Source: BCD1 sp942492125 | Lineage (GTDB): Bacteria; Bacteroidota; Bacteroidia; Chitinophagales; Saprospiraceae | Reading direction: 5' to 3' | NCBI GenBank assembly: GCA_942492125.1 | Contig: CALODM010000035.1 | Coordinates: 186,001 to 250,000 of the forward strand | Length of the DNA: 64,000 nucleotides | In this document: positions 47,724 to 55,318 of the stretch, piece by piece | Layout: each line of letters starts with the position of its first letter | Position numbering within the stretch: position 1 is the stretch's first letter | Notes under the pieces: generated by a model | What the model was told of the DNA's origin: nothing | The model's database searches: none | What the model saw: only the letters and a program-made list of their open reading frames with translations | Position numbers and translations under genes: made by a program

Positions 47724-47741
47724 TTCTAACAGAAACTATTT
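47718..47741. promoter_or_regulatory. Operator-like palindrome 1 (near MarR stop)
   Basis: AAATAGTTCT-aac-AGAAACTATTT, which is the second palindrome with one T lost. It covers the marR stop codon. The remaining gap 47742-47951 shows no gene. Confidence 0.5.
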
Positions 47742-47951
47742 GAGTCGATTTGGCGTTATACTATTTGTATGGCGCAAAAAAGCAATTCTTTTCAGGTCTT
47801 TTCATCATTTTATTTCAGTTAACGCTATCATCCTCAGATAGGGTTCAATTTCATTTACTTACCACAAATCCTATTGCCAGTATAATCATCAATCCCACTA
47901 TGTGCCAAATTCTCAAATTGTAAATATTCAGTAAAAAATAAATATTTAATT

Positions 47952-48164
47952 ATGCGGAAAAAAAAAGCATTTACTAAGACAACAGGACATTATTTTTTTA
48001 ATGTAAATATGGGGTTCAGAAACGAAATAACCATATCCAGAACTACCCGTAAGGAGGCAATTTTTGCTTTTCATAAATATTTGAAACAGAATAAGGATTG
48101 CGAATGGCTTGGGCAATGGAATGGTGATCAATTTGTGGATACAGATATTCGGGAAGTTGCCTGA
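47952..48164 (+). CDS. Small conserved-looking protein, 70 residues
   Basis: A soluble, basic protein beginning MRKKKAFTKTTGHYFFNV and containing FRNEITISRTTRKEAIFAF and CEWLGQWNGDQF. Similar short proteins occur in Bacteroidota, but I cannot name a family. Its position between two operator palindromes suggests MarR control. Confidence 0.65.
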   Translation: MRKKKAFTKTTGHYFFNVNMGFRNEITISRTTRKEAIFAFHKYLKQNKDCEWLGQWNGDQFVDTDIREVA

Positions 48165-48188
48165 GTATGGGAATCTTTGTAATTTAAT

Positions 48189-48228
48189 AAAAAATAGTTT
48201 CTGTAGAAACTATTTTTTATTACCTTTG
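48189..48228 (+). promoter_or_regulatory. Operator palindrome 2 with promoter
   Basis: A perfect palindrome with 14-bp arms (48189-48202 with 48205-48218; core TAGTTTCT-gt-AGAAACTA), immediately followed by a perfect -7 box TACCTTTG (48221-48228). The palindrome occupies the -33 region, the usual place for repression. Confidence 0.7.
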
Positions 48229-48232
48229 CGAT

Positions 48233-48342
48233 AGAAAACTTATCCTTGGGTATAGCTCAACTATAAGTTGCACAAAAGTTTTGTGAAGTCGCCTGCTGGC
48301 ATTTGCAGTAGGCGATTATTCGTTTATAAATAGTGGTTTTAT
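48233..48342 (+). other. Structured 5' leader of the GNAT operon
   Basis: About 110 untranslated bases with three successive hairpins: TATAG-ctcaa-CTATA, CACAAAA-g-TTTTGTG (48271-48285) and TCGCCTGCT with AGTAGGCGA (48289-48315). It could be a regulatory leader; no known riboswitch recognised. Confidence 0.4.
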
Positions 48343-48789
48343 ATGGTAAAACACAAGATCAAATTATTCACACCATTTGATAAACTGACCCGGGTACAAA
48401 AACAGAAAATGGTTAAATTTCTGTTTACTCACTTGGAAGAATACGGGGATAAAATGGAAGATATCCAAACCGCAATTGATTATGCAATGAAAGATATTCA
48501 ATCTGCTGGTGGGTATGTTATATCCTATACTTCCGAAGGGCAAATAATAGGTGCCGTTGTAGTTAATAAGACAGGAATGGCAGGGTATATTCCTGAGAAT
48601 ATTCTTGTTTACATTGCAATACACAAAGAATTCAGGGGCCAGGGGATTGGCAAAAAAATCATGAAAGTTGCATTGAAGATTGCTGATGGTGGAGTTGCAC
48701 TTCATGTTGAGCCAGATAATCCGGCAAGATTTTTATACGAAAATCTGGGTTTTGAAAATAAGTACCTCGAAATGCGGTATCAAAAATAA
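48343..48789 (+). CDS. GNAT family N-acetyltransferase
   Basis: A 148-residue acetyl-CoA-dependent acetyltransferase. The acetyl-CoA loop is FRGQGIGKKIMKVAL, preceded by the core strand ILVYIAIHKE and followed by a Asn-Pro loop (PDNPARFLYENLGF), all typical GNAT. The substrate is unknown. The following genes include a hydrolase of the M20 type and amino-acid racemases, suggesting an N-acyl amino acid. Confidence 0.9.
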   Translation: MVKHKIKLFTPFDKLTRVQKQKMVKFLFTHLEEYGDKMEDIQTAIDYAMKDIQSAGGYVISYTSEGQIIGAVVVNKTGMAGYIPENILVYIAIHKEFRGQGIGKKIMKVALKIADGGVALHVEPDNPARFLYENLGFENKYLEMRYQK

Positions 48790-48806
48790 TTAATTTAAAA
48801 TAATTT

Positions 48807-49007
48807 ATGAGTGATTTAAAATCAATGGAAGAAGGATTTAGTGAATTAATACATAATGAAGAAGGAATACCTTGCAGCAATAAGCGTTCCGACGAAATAA
48901 GGAAGGAGCATAACCGCTGGAAGAAAGAGGTCAGGGATATACAAAACGAACAATCCCTGGAAGAACTGAGTTACTGGGAAGTGCAAAGTTCCTGCGTGGC
49001 ATTATAA
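48807..49007 (+). CDS. Unknown 66-residue charged protein
   Basis: A short hydrophilic, Glu/Lys-rich protein (MSDLKSMEEGFSELIHNEEG) with two Cys residues and a C-terminal SSCVAL. No family recognised. It sits 17 bases after the GNAT gene and 27 before the cold-shock gene on the same strand, so probably a real gene of this operon. Confidence 0.5.
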   Translation: MSDLKSMEEGFSELIHNEEGIPCSNKRSDEIRKEHNRWKKEVRDIQNEQSLEELSYWEVQSSCVAL

Positions 49008-49034
49008 TTCAATAATATTGTAAAATTAAAAATT

Positions 49035-49301
49035 ATGTTTTTTAAAAATATCAAAAGACTTTTCAAAGGACGAAAAGCAGAAGACGAAAAGTCCAAAGGA
49101 GAAAAAGTAGGTATAATTAAGTATTTCAACTGGAAAAAGGGGTTTGGTTTTATCCGTTCGTCCCAAACCGCAAAAGATGTATTTGTTCATATTCAGGATT
49201 TGAATGACCGGATCAGAAAAGGGGATCGGGTACAGTTCCAGGTTGAAAAAAATGAAAAAGGTTTGCGGGCCAAAAATGTTGAATTAATTCAATCTCAGTA
49301 G
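49035..49301 (+). CDS. Cold-shock domain protein
   Basis: An 88-residue nucleic-acid-binding protein. An extra Lys-rich N-terminus (residues 1-22) precedes a CSD: RNP1 KGFGFI (35-40) and RNP2 VFVHI (49-53), with GDRVQFQVEKNEKGLRAKNVE at the end. CspA-like proteins melt RNA structure and single-stranded DNA; the name does not prove cold induction. Confidence 0.92.
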   Translation: MFFKNIKRLFKGRKAEDEKSKGEKVGIIKYFNWKKGFGFIRSSQTAKDVFVHIQDLNDRIRKGDRVQFQVEKNEKGLRAKNVELIQSQ

Positions 49302-49336
49302 TTCAGGATCAACCAGACTGATTTAAAAACGGAGTT

Positions 49337-50802
49337 TTGCATTGGATAGATATAGTCATTTTTATTGTTTATTTGCTGACCATGGTTGGCGTCGGTTTTT
49401 TCTTTTTTGTTAAAAACAAAGATGCTGAAGATTATTATGTAGGTGGCCGGAATATGAATAGTTGGCATATTGGATTATCTGTCGTTGCCACAGATGTTGG
49501 AGGCGGATTTTCAATAGGATTAGGCGGCTTGGGGTTTTTGATGGGCCTGTCAGGCTCCTGGATGTTGTTTACAGGTTTGCTTGGGGCCTGGTTAGCCGCA
49601 GTATTTCTTATTCCTAAGGTCAGCCAACTTGCCCAAAAGCAAAAGTTTTTAACCTTCCCTCAGCTTTTCCAACATTTTTACAACGGAAAGGTAGCCCTCT
49701 TAGCCGGAATCATCTCTGCTATTGGATACATAGGATTTACAAGTTCTCAATTATTAGCCGGAGCTAAGTTAGCTTCTGCCACCTTTTTTGAGTTGGACCT
49801 CAATACTGCTTTACTCATTATGGGGGGTATTGCAGTGGGGTATACGGTAATTGGAGGCTTAAAAGCAGTCATTTATACGGATACGATACAGTGGATCATT
49901 TTAATGGGAGGATTGGTTTTTATAGGAGTTCCAATGAGCTATATGGCTATCGGAGGCATTGACGCGATCAGAGAAACATTGACTGGAGAATTTATTGCCT
50001 TAAATAACGTAAGCCCGGTCGTGCTTTTTAATTGGCTTATCACTATCGTTCCAATCTGGTTTGTAGGAATGACTTTGTATCAACGAATATATGCTTGTAA
50101 GGATGAAAAAACGGCTCAAAAAGCCTGGTATATTGCTGGGCTATTCGAATATCCTATAATGGCTTTCATGGGAGTGCTTTTTGGGTTATTTGCCAGAGTA
50201 GCAGCTGATCAAGGTATGTTTGAATATGCAGTTTTGGGTACAGCATCATCGGGTTCAATTGATGCTGAAATGGGTTTTCCTCTTATTGCTGAGAACAGTA
50301 CTTGCCGTTTGGGTTAATGGGTTTAATGCTATCTGCTTATTTCTCAGCTATTATGTCGACGGCAGATAGTTGTTTAATGGCCGCTTCTGGTAATATTAAT
50401 ACAGATGTTTTAGGTAGGCTTGTACCCAATAAGCTCAGTGAAAAATACGAATAGTATCGGTGTCTCTCAGGTTATTACTTTATTTATCGGTGTACTAGCA
50501 ATCTTTTTAGCTACGATAATGCAGAATGTTTTAGAGTTGATGCTACTCTCCTATGCATTCATGGTCTCGTGGTTTATTCGTTCCGGTTCTTGGTGCCTTG
50601 TTCTGGAAAGAAAGCTAAACCGAAAGCCGCTTTTTGGGCAATGCTTTTAGGAGGCGCATCTACAACTGTATTTGTTTTAGCTACAAATTTCTCACTTCCA
50701 TTTGGTCTGGATGCTAATGTTGGAGGGATATCTGTTTCAGGTGCAATATTTGTTTTATTGAATTTAACTTCTCCTAAAATTGAAGCGGTAAAATATGGAT
50801 AA
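49337..50802 (+). CDS. Sodium/solute symporter (SSS family), frame-broken
   Basis: Na+-coupled uptake transporter. The first open part (to 50317) has the family start DIVIFIVYLLTMVGVGFFFF, AEDYYVGGRNMNSWHIG, and SIGLGGLGFLMG. The rest lies in other frames: GLMLSAYFSAIMSTADSCLMAASG (frame beginning about 50308), then ISVSQVITLF-type helices to the end near 50802. At least three indels (near 50295, 50440 and 50570-50610) are needed to restore it. The ATG of the M20 gene overlaps its stop. Substrate unknown; amino acids or acylated amino acids would fit the operon. Confidence 0.82.
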
Positions 50803-51950
50803 CGAATTAATTACCTTGAGAAGAGAATTGCATGCGAACCCGGAGTTGTCCGGTCAGGAATATAAGACTTCTGCCAAACTAGCTCAATTTTTAAGTCAAT
50901 ACATGCATGGAATGCATTTCTTTACGGATATCCATTTGTGGTCGAAAATACAGGCCGTTATTTGCCAATTATGATTCCGGCATTCCAGGACCCACGGTTA
51001 TTATTTCGTTGCGAATTTGATGCATTACCAATTCAGGAAGTGAATGAATTTTAGTCACAGATCCACTATCGGATAATATTTCTCATAAGTGTGGACACGA
51101 TGGACATATGGTGATCCTCATTGGATTAGCTACGTGGTTGAAGCATAATCCTAATCCCAAAGGTGAAATTTATTTATTGTTTCAACCGGCCGAAGAAACA
51201 GGCGCAGGTGCGGAAAGCGATCTTTGAGGAACAACCGTACTTTAATGATTTTCAACTGGACTATGTATTTGCATTTCATAACTTGCCCGGGTACCCCTTG
51301 AATCAGGTCATTGTTAAAGAGGTTAACTTTACTGCTTCTGTAAAGAGTATTGTTATTTCTATTAAAGGTAAAACATCTCATGCAGTGAACCGGAGCATGG
51401 TACAAACCCTCCCCTGGCCATAGCACAATTATTGATTGCATTTAGTAACCTCTCGCAACCAGATCAACCAAATCGCATTGACTTTAAGTTGATAACTCCG
51501 GTTCATGTAAACATAGGTAAAAAAGCATATGGTGTTTCAGCGGGGGATGGCGAAATACATCTTACGTCCGCTCTTGGAGGAGGACCAAATGAAATTGCTC
51601 ACCGAATCAATTAATCAAGTCGTGGAGCGTATTGCACAAGAAACATCACCTTTTGTAGCTTTGGAGTGGACTTGCAAAGTTTTGCTTCGAATCTTTAATA
51701 GTAAAGATGCAGTTAATTATGTGATGCTGCCAAAGCTTTAGAATTACAATCTATTATCGAATCCCACAGCTCCTTTTAAGTGGGGAGAGGACTTTTGGGT
51801 TGTTTACGAAAAAATATAGAGGATGCATGTTTGGATTGGTGCTGGTGAAAATATGCCTGCCTTGCATAACCCAGACTACGATTTTCCGGATGAAGTGATT
51901 CCGACTGCTGATTGAACCTGTTTTAGGCAAATCGCTATCAATCAAATATT
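50795..51950 (+). pseudogene. M20 family amidohydrolase, heavily frame-broken
   Basis: Pieces in several frames give a clear M20D-type metallopeptidase/amino-acid N-deacylase: LRRELHANPELSGQEYKTSAK at the ATG 50795, RCEFDALPIQE, the zinc motif KCGHDGHM, LFQPAEETGAG, FAFHNLPGYPLNQ, and near the end MFGIGAGENMPALHNPDY. At least six indels are needed, so it either reflects bad consensus here or a decaying gene; I cannot tell which. The reaction would be hydrolysis of an N-acyl amino acid or amide. Confidence 0.75.
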
Positions 51951-51961
51951 AGACTAGATTA

Positions 51962-53116
51962 ATGCTACATACATCCCAAATAGAAATAAGCGAATCTGCG
52001 TTAGCATTCAATATCGAGTTTATTCGAGAGACTTATTGGCAAGGACACCCGATTTTCATTCGGTAGTAAAAGGAAATGCCTATGGCCATGGAATAGAGAC
52101 CTTTCGTTTCAATTGCTCAAAAGTGCGGAATAACTCATTTTTCAGTTTTTAGTGCTGATGAAGCCATTAGGGTACGTAATACTCTGAATAAGGATTTGCC
52201 TGTAATGATAATGGGAATGTTGGATAAAGACCAGATGGAATGGACAATTTCAAATGGGATTTCATTTTTCGTTTTTGAAGAAAATCGACTGAAGGAAGCG
52301 GCGCTCCTTGCCGAAAAGCTAAAGATTCCGGCAAAAATCCATATTGAATTGGAAACAGGTATGAATCGAACAGGGTTTTCCACAAGGGATTTACCCGAAA
52401 TTTTAACCTTCCTTAAGAAGGAAAAGACCAACCTCGTTTTAAAAGGTATCTGTACTCACTATGCAGGTGCAGAAAGTATTGCCAATTATCTCCGGATAAA
52501 AAGGCAAGAGAGCGTTTTCAAAAGGGCTTGTCAAAGAATAGAAACTTTTGGCTTTTCTCCGGAATTAAAGCATACGGCCTGTTCCGCTGCTGCCATTCGT
52601 TATCCAAAAACGCAGATGGATCTGGTGCGGATTGGAATTCTTCAATATGGCTTTTTCCCAAGCAAAGAAATTTTAATCCATTACCTCACCAAACACAAAA
52701 AACACAATTATCCATTGAAAAGGATAATTAGCTGGAAAAGCAAGGTGATGAGTGTTAAAAAGGTTAAAACGGGAGAATTTATCGGTTATGGAACATCTTA
52801 CCTGGCCAATGTGGACATGAAAATAGCGATCGTTCCTGTAGGATATAGTCATGGGTTTAGTCGTTCTCTCAGTAATCAGGGAAGAGTGCTTATCCAGGGA
52901 CAACGATTAAGCGTGGTCGGTACTGTAAACATGAACATGATTTCTGTGGACATCACTAACATGGAAGGCGTTCAAAGGGGAGATGAAGTGGTTCTTATCG
53001 GCAACCAAGGCGATCTGGAAATTTCTGTCTCCTCGTTTAGCGATATCAGTGACCAGGTTAATTATGAGCTCCTGACCAGGCTGCCAGCTAATATTCCCAG
53101 GCAAATAATTGAATAA
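51962..53116 (+). CDS. alr: Alanine racemase (PLP), 5' frame-broken
   Basis: Interconverts L- and D-alanine or a related amino acid. The ATG at 51962 gives IEISESALAFNIEFIRE; the PLP-lysine motif VVKGNAYGHG follows in another frame, then a clean frame from 52135 to 53116 (IELETGMNRTGFS, FIGYGTSY, VPVGYSHGFSR, VNMNMISVDITN). At least two indels lie between 52020 and 52110. The second catalytic Tyr is in FIGYGTSY. Its C-terminus overlaps no gene; the next racemase starts 10 bases after the stop. Confidence 0.87.
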
Positions 53117-53126
53117 TATAAGCAAT

Positions 53127-54215
53127 ATGGCATATCTCAAATTATATAAAGACCGTTTAAAGCACAATTATGACTTCCTGCAAAAACTCTTTCAATTGCA
53201 CGAAAAAGACTGGGCTGTCGTAACCAAGATTCTGTGTGGTAATAAATTGTACCTGAAAGAAGTACTTGATTTGGGGGGCAGTGAGGTGTGCGACAGCAGG
53301 TTGGGAAATTTAAAAAAAATAAAAGAACTCAATCCTGAAATTCAAACAGTTTTTATTAAGCCTCCTCCAAAAAGAAATATAAAAAATGTTGTAAAATATG
53401 CAGATGTGAGTTTTAACTCTGAAAGTTCCGTAATTCAATTACTTTCAGAGGAAGCTGTACGCCAAAACAAAATACACAGAGTAACCATAATGATTGAGCT
53501 TGGTGATTTGCGGGAGGGAATAATGGGGGAGAAGTTAATAGATTTTTACAGCAGGGTTTTTGATTTGCCCAATATCGAAATTGTGGCCATTGGCGCCAAT
53601 TTAAATTGTTTACACGGCGTAATGCCTTCCCAGGACAAACTCATCCAGTTGAGTTTGTATAAGCAATTGATCGAAGCTACTTTCCAAAAGAAAATCAAAT
53701 GGATTACAGGAGGTACCTCCGTGACTCTGCCGTTGCTGTTTAAGCGTCAGGTGCCAAAATCCATTAATCATTTTCGAATTGGTGAGACATTGTATTTTGG
53801 CAATGATTTGGTAACGGGAAAACCGATTGAAGGTATGAAAGGGGGCGTTTTCCGGCTATTTACCGAAATTATTGAAATTACAGAAAAGCCTAAAGTCCCC
53901 ATAGGTCAACTTGGTGAAAACCCTCATGGAGAAGTACATCAGGTTGATGAAGATGATTATGGAAAAACATCTTATCGTGCCATTATTGATATTGGATCAT
54001 TGGATATTTCTCCAGATTATTTAATTCCGGACGATCCGGAATTAGAGGTTGTAAATGCCAGTTCGGATATGATTGTTGTAGATCTGGGAAATACCAAACG
54101 TAATTATCAGGTTGGGGGAACGATCTCTTTTAAGCTCGAATACATGGGAGCCTTACATCTGCTAAATTCTGATTATATTGAAAAACGGGTGGAGGAGTTG
54201 TCTGATTTTGTTTAA
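53127..54215 (+). CDS. Alanine/ornithine racemase family PLP enzyme
   Basis: A 362-residue PLP-dependent amino-acid racemase of the Orr type. The PLP-binding Lys is in VVTKILCGN, with DLGGSEVCDSR, VTIMIELGDLREGI, ITGGTSVTLPLLF and FRIGETLYFGND. Members in the literature act on alanine, ornithine or lysine. The two adjacent racemase genes, the M20 hydrolase and the GNAT form a possible D-amino-acid module. Start ATG 53127 chosen over TTG 53109. Confidence 0.88.
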   Translation: MAYLKLYKDRLKHNYDFLQKLFQLHEKDWAVVTKILCGNKLYLKEVLDLGGSEVCDSRLGNLKKIKELNPEIQTVFIKPPPKRNIKNVVKYADVSFNSESSVIQLLSEEAVRQNKIHRVTIMIELGDLREGIMGEKLIDFYSRVFDLPNIEIVAIGANLNCLHGVMPSQDKLIQLSLYKQLIEATFQKKIKWITGGTSVTLPLLFKRQVPKSINHFRIGETLYFGNDLVTGKPIEGMKGGVFRLFTEIIEITEKPKVPIGQLGENPHGEVHQVDEDDYGKTSYRAIIDIGSLDISPDYLIPDDPELEVVNASSDMIVVDLGNTKRNYQVGGTISFKLEYMGALHLLNSDYIEKRVEELSDFV

Positions 54216-54273
54216 AACAAAAAAAGCCCAATACAAGTAATGTATTGAGCTTTTGTAGTACCGAAGGCGGGAA
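54215..54273. repeat. 59-bp direct repeat, copy A
   Basis: Identical over 59 bases to 54669-54727. It holds a hairpin terminator (minus strand) and the 3' end of tRNA-Leu(CAA). The two copies flank the GIY-YIG gene. Confidence 0.9.
54217..54251 (-). terminator. tRNA-type terminator, copy A
   Basis: Minus-strand stem of 11 pairs with one mismatch (54251-54241 with 54235-54225), then T7. Same sequence as copy B, after the distal tRNA remnant. Confidence 0.75.
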
Positions 54274-54300
54274 CCTACCTCCCTGCGGTCAGCAGGCAGG
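54274..54300. mobile_element. Palindromic insert E1 (27 bp)
   Basis: Begins CCTACCTCCC and ends GCAGGCAGG; sits exactly between AA and TCG of the tRNA T-arm region. Confidence 0.7.
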
Positions 54301-54364
54301 TCGAACCTCCCATGCTTCACTCATAGATTAAGCCGCCACTCTGTTGCCAGAACTGGATTTTGAA

Positions 54365-54390
54365 CCTGCCTGCCGACAAAAGGAGGTAGG
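54365..54390. mobile_element. Palindromic insert E2 (26 bp)
   Basis: Begins CCTGCCTGCC and ends GGAGGTAGG; sits between AA and TCC of the anticodon arm. Confidence 0.7.
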
Positions 54391-54399
54391 TCCGGCGCG

Positions 54400-54648
54400 T
54401 CACTCGCTTTCAATTAGGTTATAGAGGAATCTTTTTCCTTTTGAAGATTTTAATTCTTTTTCTCTGGTCCTGGCTGCCTGTCTGGATGGGCATTCTTCTC
54501 GGAGAATAATTTGAAAAGGACGATAAGGCTTAGTAGTCTTGTTGTACCCTTTATTGTGTTCATCAAATCTGCGGTCGACATCATTGGTCAATCCTACATA
54601 AATATAATTTCGCCCCAGGCTTTTAAGGGCATAAACAAAGTACTTCAT
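54400..54648 (-). CDS. Small GIY-YIG nuclease
   Basis: An 82-residue single-domain endonuclease: FVYALKS and YIYVGLTNDVDRRFDEHNKG carry the catalytic Tyr and Arg, and the C-terminal half has TREKELKSSKGKRFL. Such small UvrC-like GIY-YIG proteins are abundant in Bacteroidota, often next to tRNA genes; their biological role is unclear, and homing-type mobility is one possibility. It lies between an intact tRNA-Leu with its terminator and a broken tRNA-Leu remnant, flanked by 59-bp direct repeats. Its TGA stop abuts the remnant. Confidence 0.9.
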   Translation of the reverse strand: MKYFVYALKSLGRNYIYVGLTNDVDRRFDEHNKGYNKTTKPYRPFQIILREECPSRQAARTREKELKSSKGKRFLYNLIESE

Positions 54649-54668
54649 TAGGTAAATATTTTTGGGTT

Positions 54669-54727
54669 AAACAAAAAAAGCCCAATACAAGTAATGTATT
54701 GAGCTTTTGTAGTACCGAAGGCGGGAA
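54669..54727. repeat. 59-bp direct repeat, copy B
   Basis: Second copy of the repeat at 54215-54273. It contains the terminator and 3' end of the intact tRNA-Leu(CAA). Confidence 0.9.
54671..54705 (-). terminator. Terminator of tRNA-Leu(CAA)
   Basis: Minus-strand stem of 11 pairs with one mismatch, followed by T7, 8 bases past the tRNA. Confidence 0.8.
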
Positions 54728-54796
54728 TCGAACCCGCACTCTGTTGCCAGAACTGGATTTTGAATCCAGCGCGTCTACCAATTCCGCCACTTCGGC
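54713..54796 (-). tRNA. tRNA-Leu (anticodon CAA)
   Basis: Intact class II tRNA of 84 bases. Acceptor GCCGAAG pairs with CTTCGGT, D arm GCGGAATTGGTAGACGC, anticodon stem CTGGA/TCCAG with loop TTCAAAA (CAA), long variable arm, and T arm GCGGG/CCCGC around TTCGATT. CCA is not encoded. It reads Leu codon UUG. It is the only intact copy in the array. Confidence 0.96.
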
Positions 54797-54828
54797 ATAT
54801 TTACATGGTAGAATTTTATTTTTTAGTC

Positions 54829-54907
54829 CTGTTGCCAGAACTGGATTTTGACATCCTTCGATACTAGGTTTTGAATCTAGCGCGTCTACCAATTCCGCCA
54901 CTTCGGC
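54829..54907 (-). pseudogene. tRNA-Leu 5' fragment, unit 3 (23-nt insert)
   Basis: Acceptor, D arm and anticodon arm match the tRNA, and the unit stops in the variable arm (GGCAACAG). A 23-base insert in the anticodon arm is bounded by a repeated TTTTGA; the neighbouring stem is changed to CTAG/CTAG. Confidence 0.75.
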
Positions 54908-54963
54908 ATGTTTACATGGTAGAATTTTATTTTTTAGTCCTGTTGCCAGAACTGGATTTTGAA

Positions 54964-54989
54964 CCTGCCTTTCTATGTAAGTTGAAAGG
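54964..54989. mobile_element. Palindromic insert E3 (26 bp)
   Basis: CCTGCCTTTC ... GTTGAAAGG, between AA and TC of the anticodon arm. Confidence 0.7.
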
Positions 54990-55006
54990 TTCAGCGCGTC
55001 TACCAA

Positions 55007-55033
55007 CCTCCCTCTTAAAAATCGTGAGGCAGG
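55007..55033. mobile_element. Palindromic insert E4 (27 bp)
   Basis: CCTCCCTC ... GTGAGGCAGG, between AA and TTCC of the D arm; the ends pair over 9 bp with flanking A and T, one mismatch. Confidence 0.7.
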
Positions 55034-55104
55034 TTCCGCCACTTCGGCATGTTTACATGGTAGAATTTTATTTTTTAGTCCTGTTGCCAGAACTGGATTT
55101 TGAA

Positions 55105-55130
55105 CCTGCCTTTCTACGTAAGTTGAAAGG
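55105..55130. mobile_element. Palindromic insert E5 (26 bp)
   Basis: CCTGCCTTTC ... GTTGAAAGG, one base different from E3, between AA and TCC. Confidence 0.7.
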
Positions 55131-55147
55131 TCCAGCGCGTCTACCAA

Positions 55148-55170
55148 CCTCCCTCTTAAAATCGTGAGGC
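55148..55170. mobile_element. Palindromic insert E6 (23 bp, truncated)
   Basis: CCTCCCTC ... GTGAGGC, same as E4 but ending before the final AGG. Confidence 0.6.
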
Positions 55171-55224
55171 GTTCCGCCCTTCGGCTTTTGGTAGTTTTTC
55201 TTCGCGTTTTCTCTTTGTTGAAGG

Positions 55225-55276
55225 TCGCTCCCACCTCCCTCTTAAAAAATCGTGAGGCAGGTTCCGCCACTTCGGC
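55225..55276 (-). pseudogene. tRNA-Leu 5' fragment, unit 0 (one insert)
   Basis: Only the acceptor and D-arm start are clear before insert 55234-55261; the following stretch is unrelated. First unit of the array, about 45 bases after the hscB stop. The region 54797-55318 contains only this array and short spacers. Confidence 0.65.
55234..55261. mobile_element. Palindromic insert E7 (28 bp)
   Basis: As E4 with one extra A in the A run; AA/T junction kept on one side. Confidence 0.65.
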
Positions 55277-55318
55277 ATGTTTACATGGTAGAATTTTATT
55301 TGAGTTAATCTCTTTTGA

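Larger units (their letters stand above)
54259..54401 (-). pseudogene. tRNA-Leu(CAA) 3' remnant with two insertions
   Basis: Matches the intact tRNA at 54713-54796 for the 3' acceptor, T-arm start, variable arm and anticodon arm, but is broken by 27- and 26-bp inserts (54274-54300, 54365-54390), by an unrelated stretch (about 54307-54334), and lacks the 5' half. It joins the GIY-YIG stop codon. Confidence 0.8.
54940..55048 (-). pseudogene. tRNA-Leu 5' fragment, unit 2 (two inserts)
   Basis: Same 5' part of the tRNA, interrupted by inserts at 54964-54989 and 55007-55033. Ends at the same variable-arm point. Confidence 0.8.
55081..55185 (-). pseudogene. tRNA-Leu 5' fragment, unit 1 (two inserts)
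   Basis: As unit 2, with inserts at 55105-55130 and 55148-55170; the second insert lacks its last bases and the acceptor stem has lost bases. Confidence 0.78.

Noticed and set aside
54623..55270. A 215-residue minus-strand open frame over the tRNA array, with repeated AEVAELVDALDSK-like peptides
   Set aside because: These peptides are the classic false translation of tRNA-Leu sequence; the frame is an artefact of the repeats.
54700..55290. CRISPR-like pattern of repeats and spacers
   Set aside because: The repeats are tRNA-Leu pieces and palindromic inserts of unequal spacing, with no cas genes nearby.
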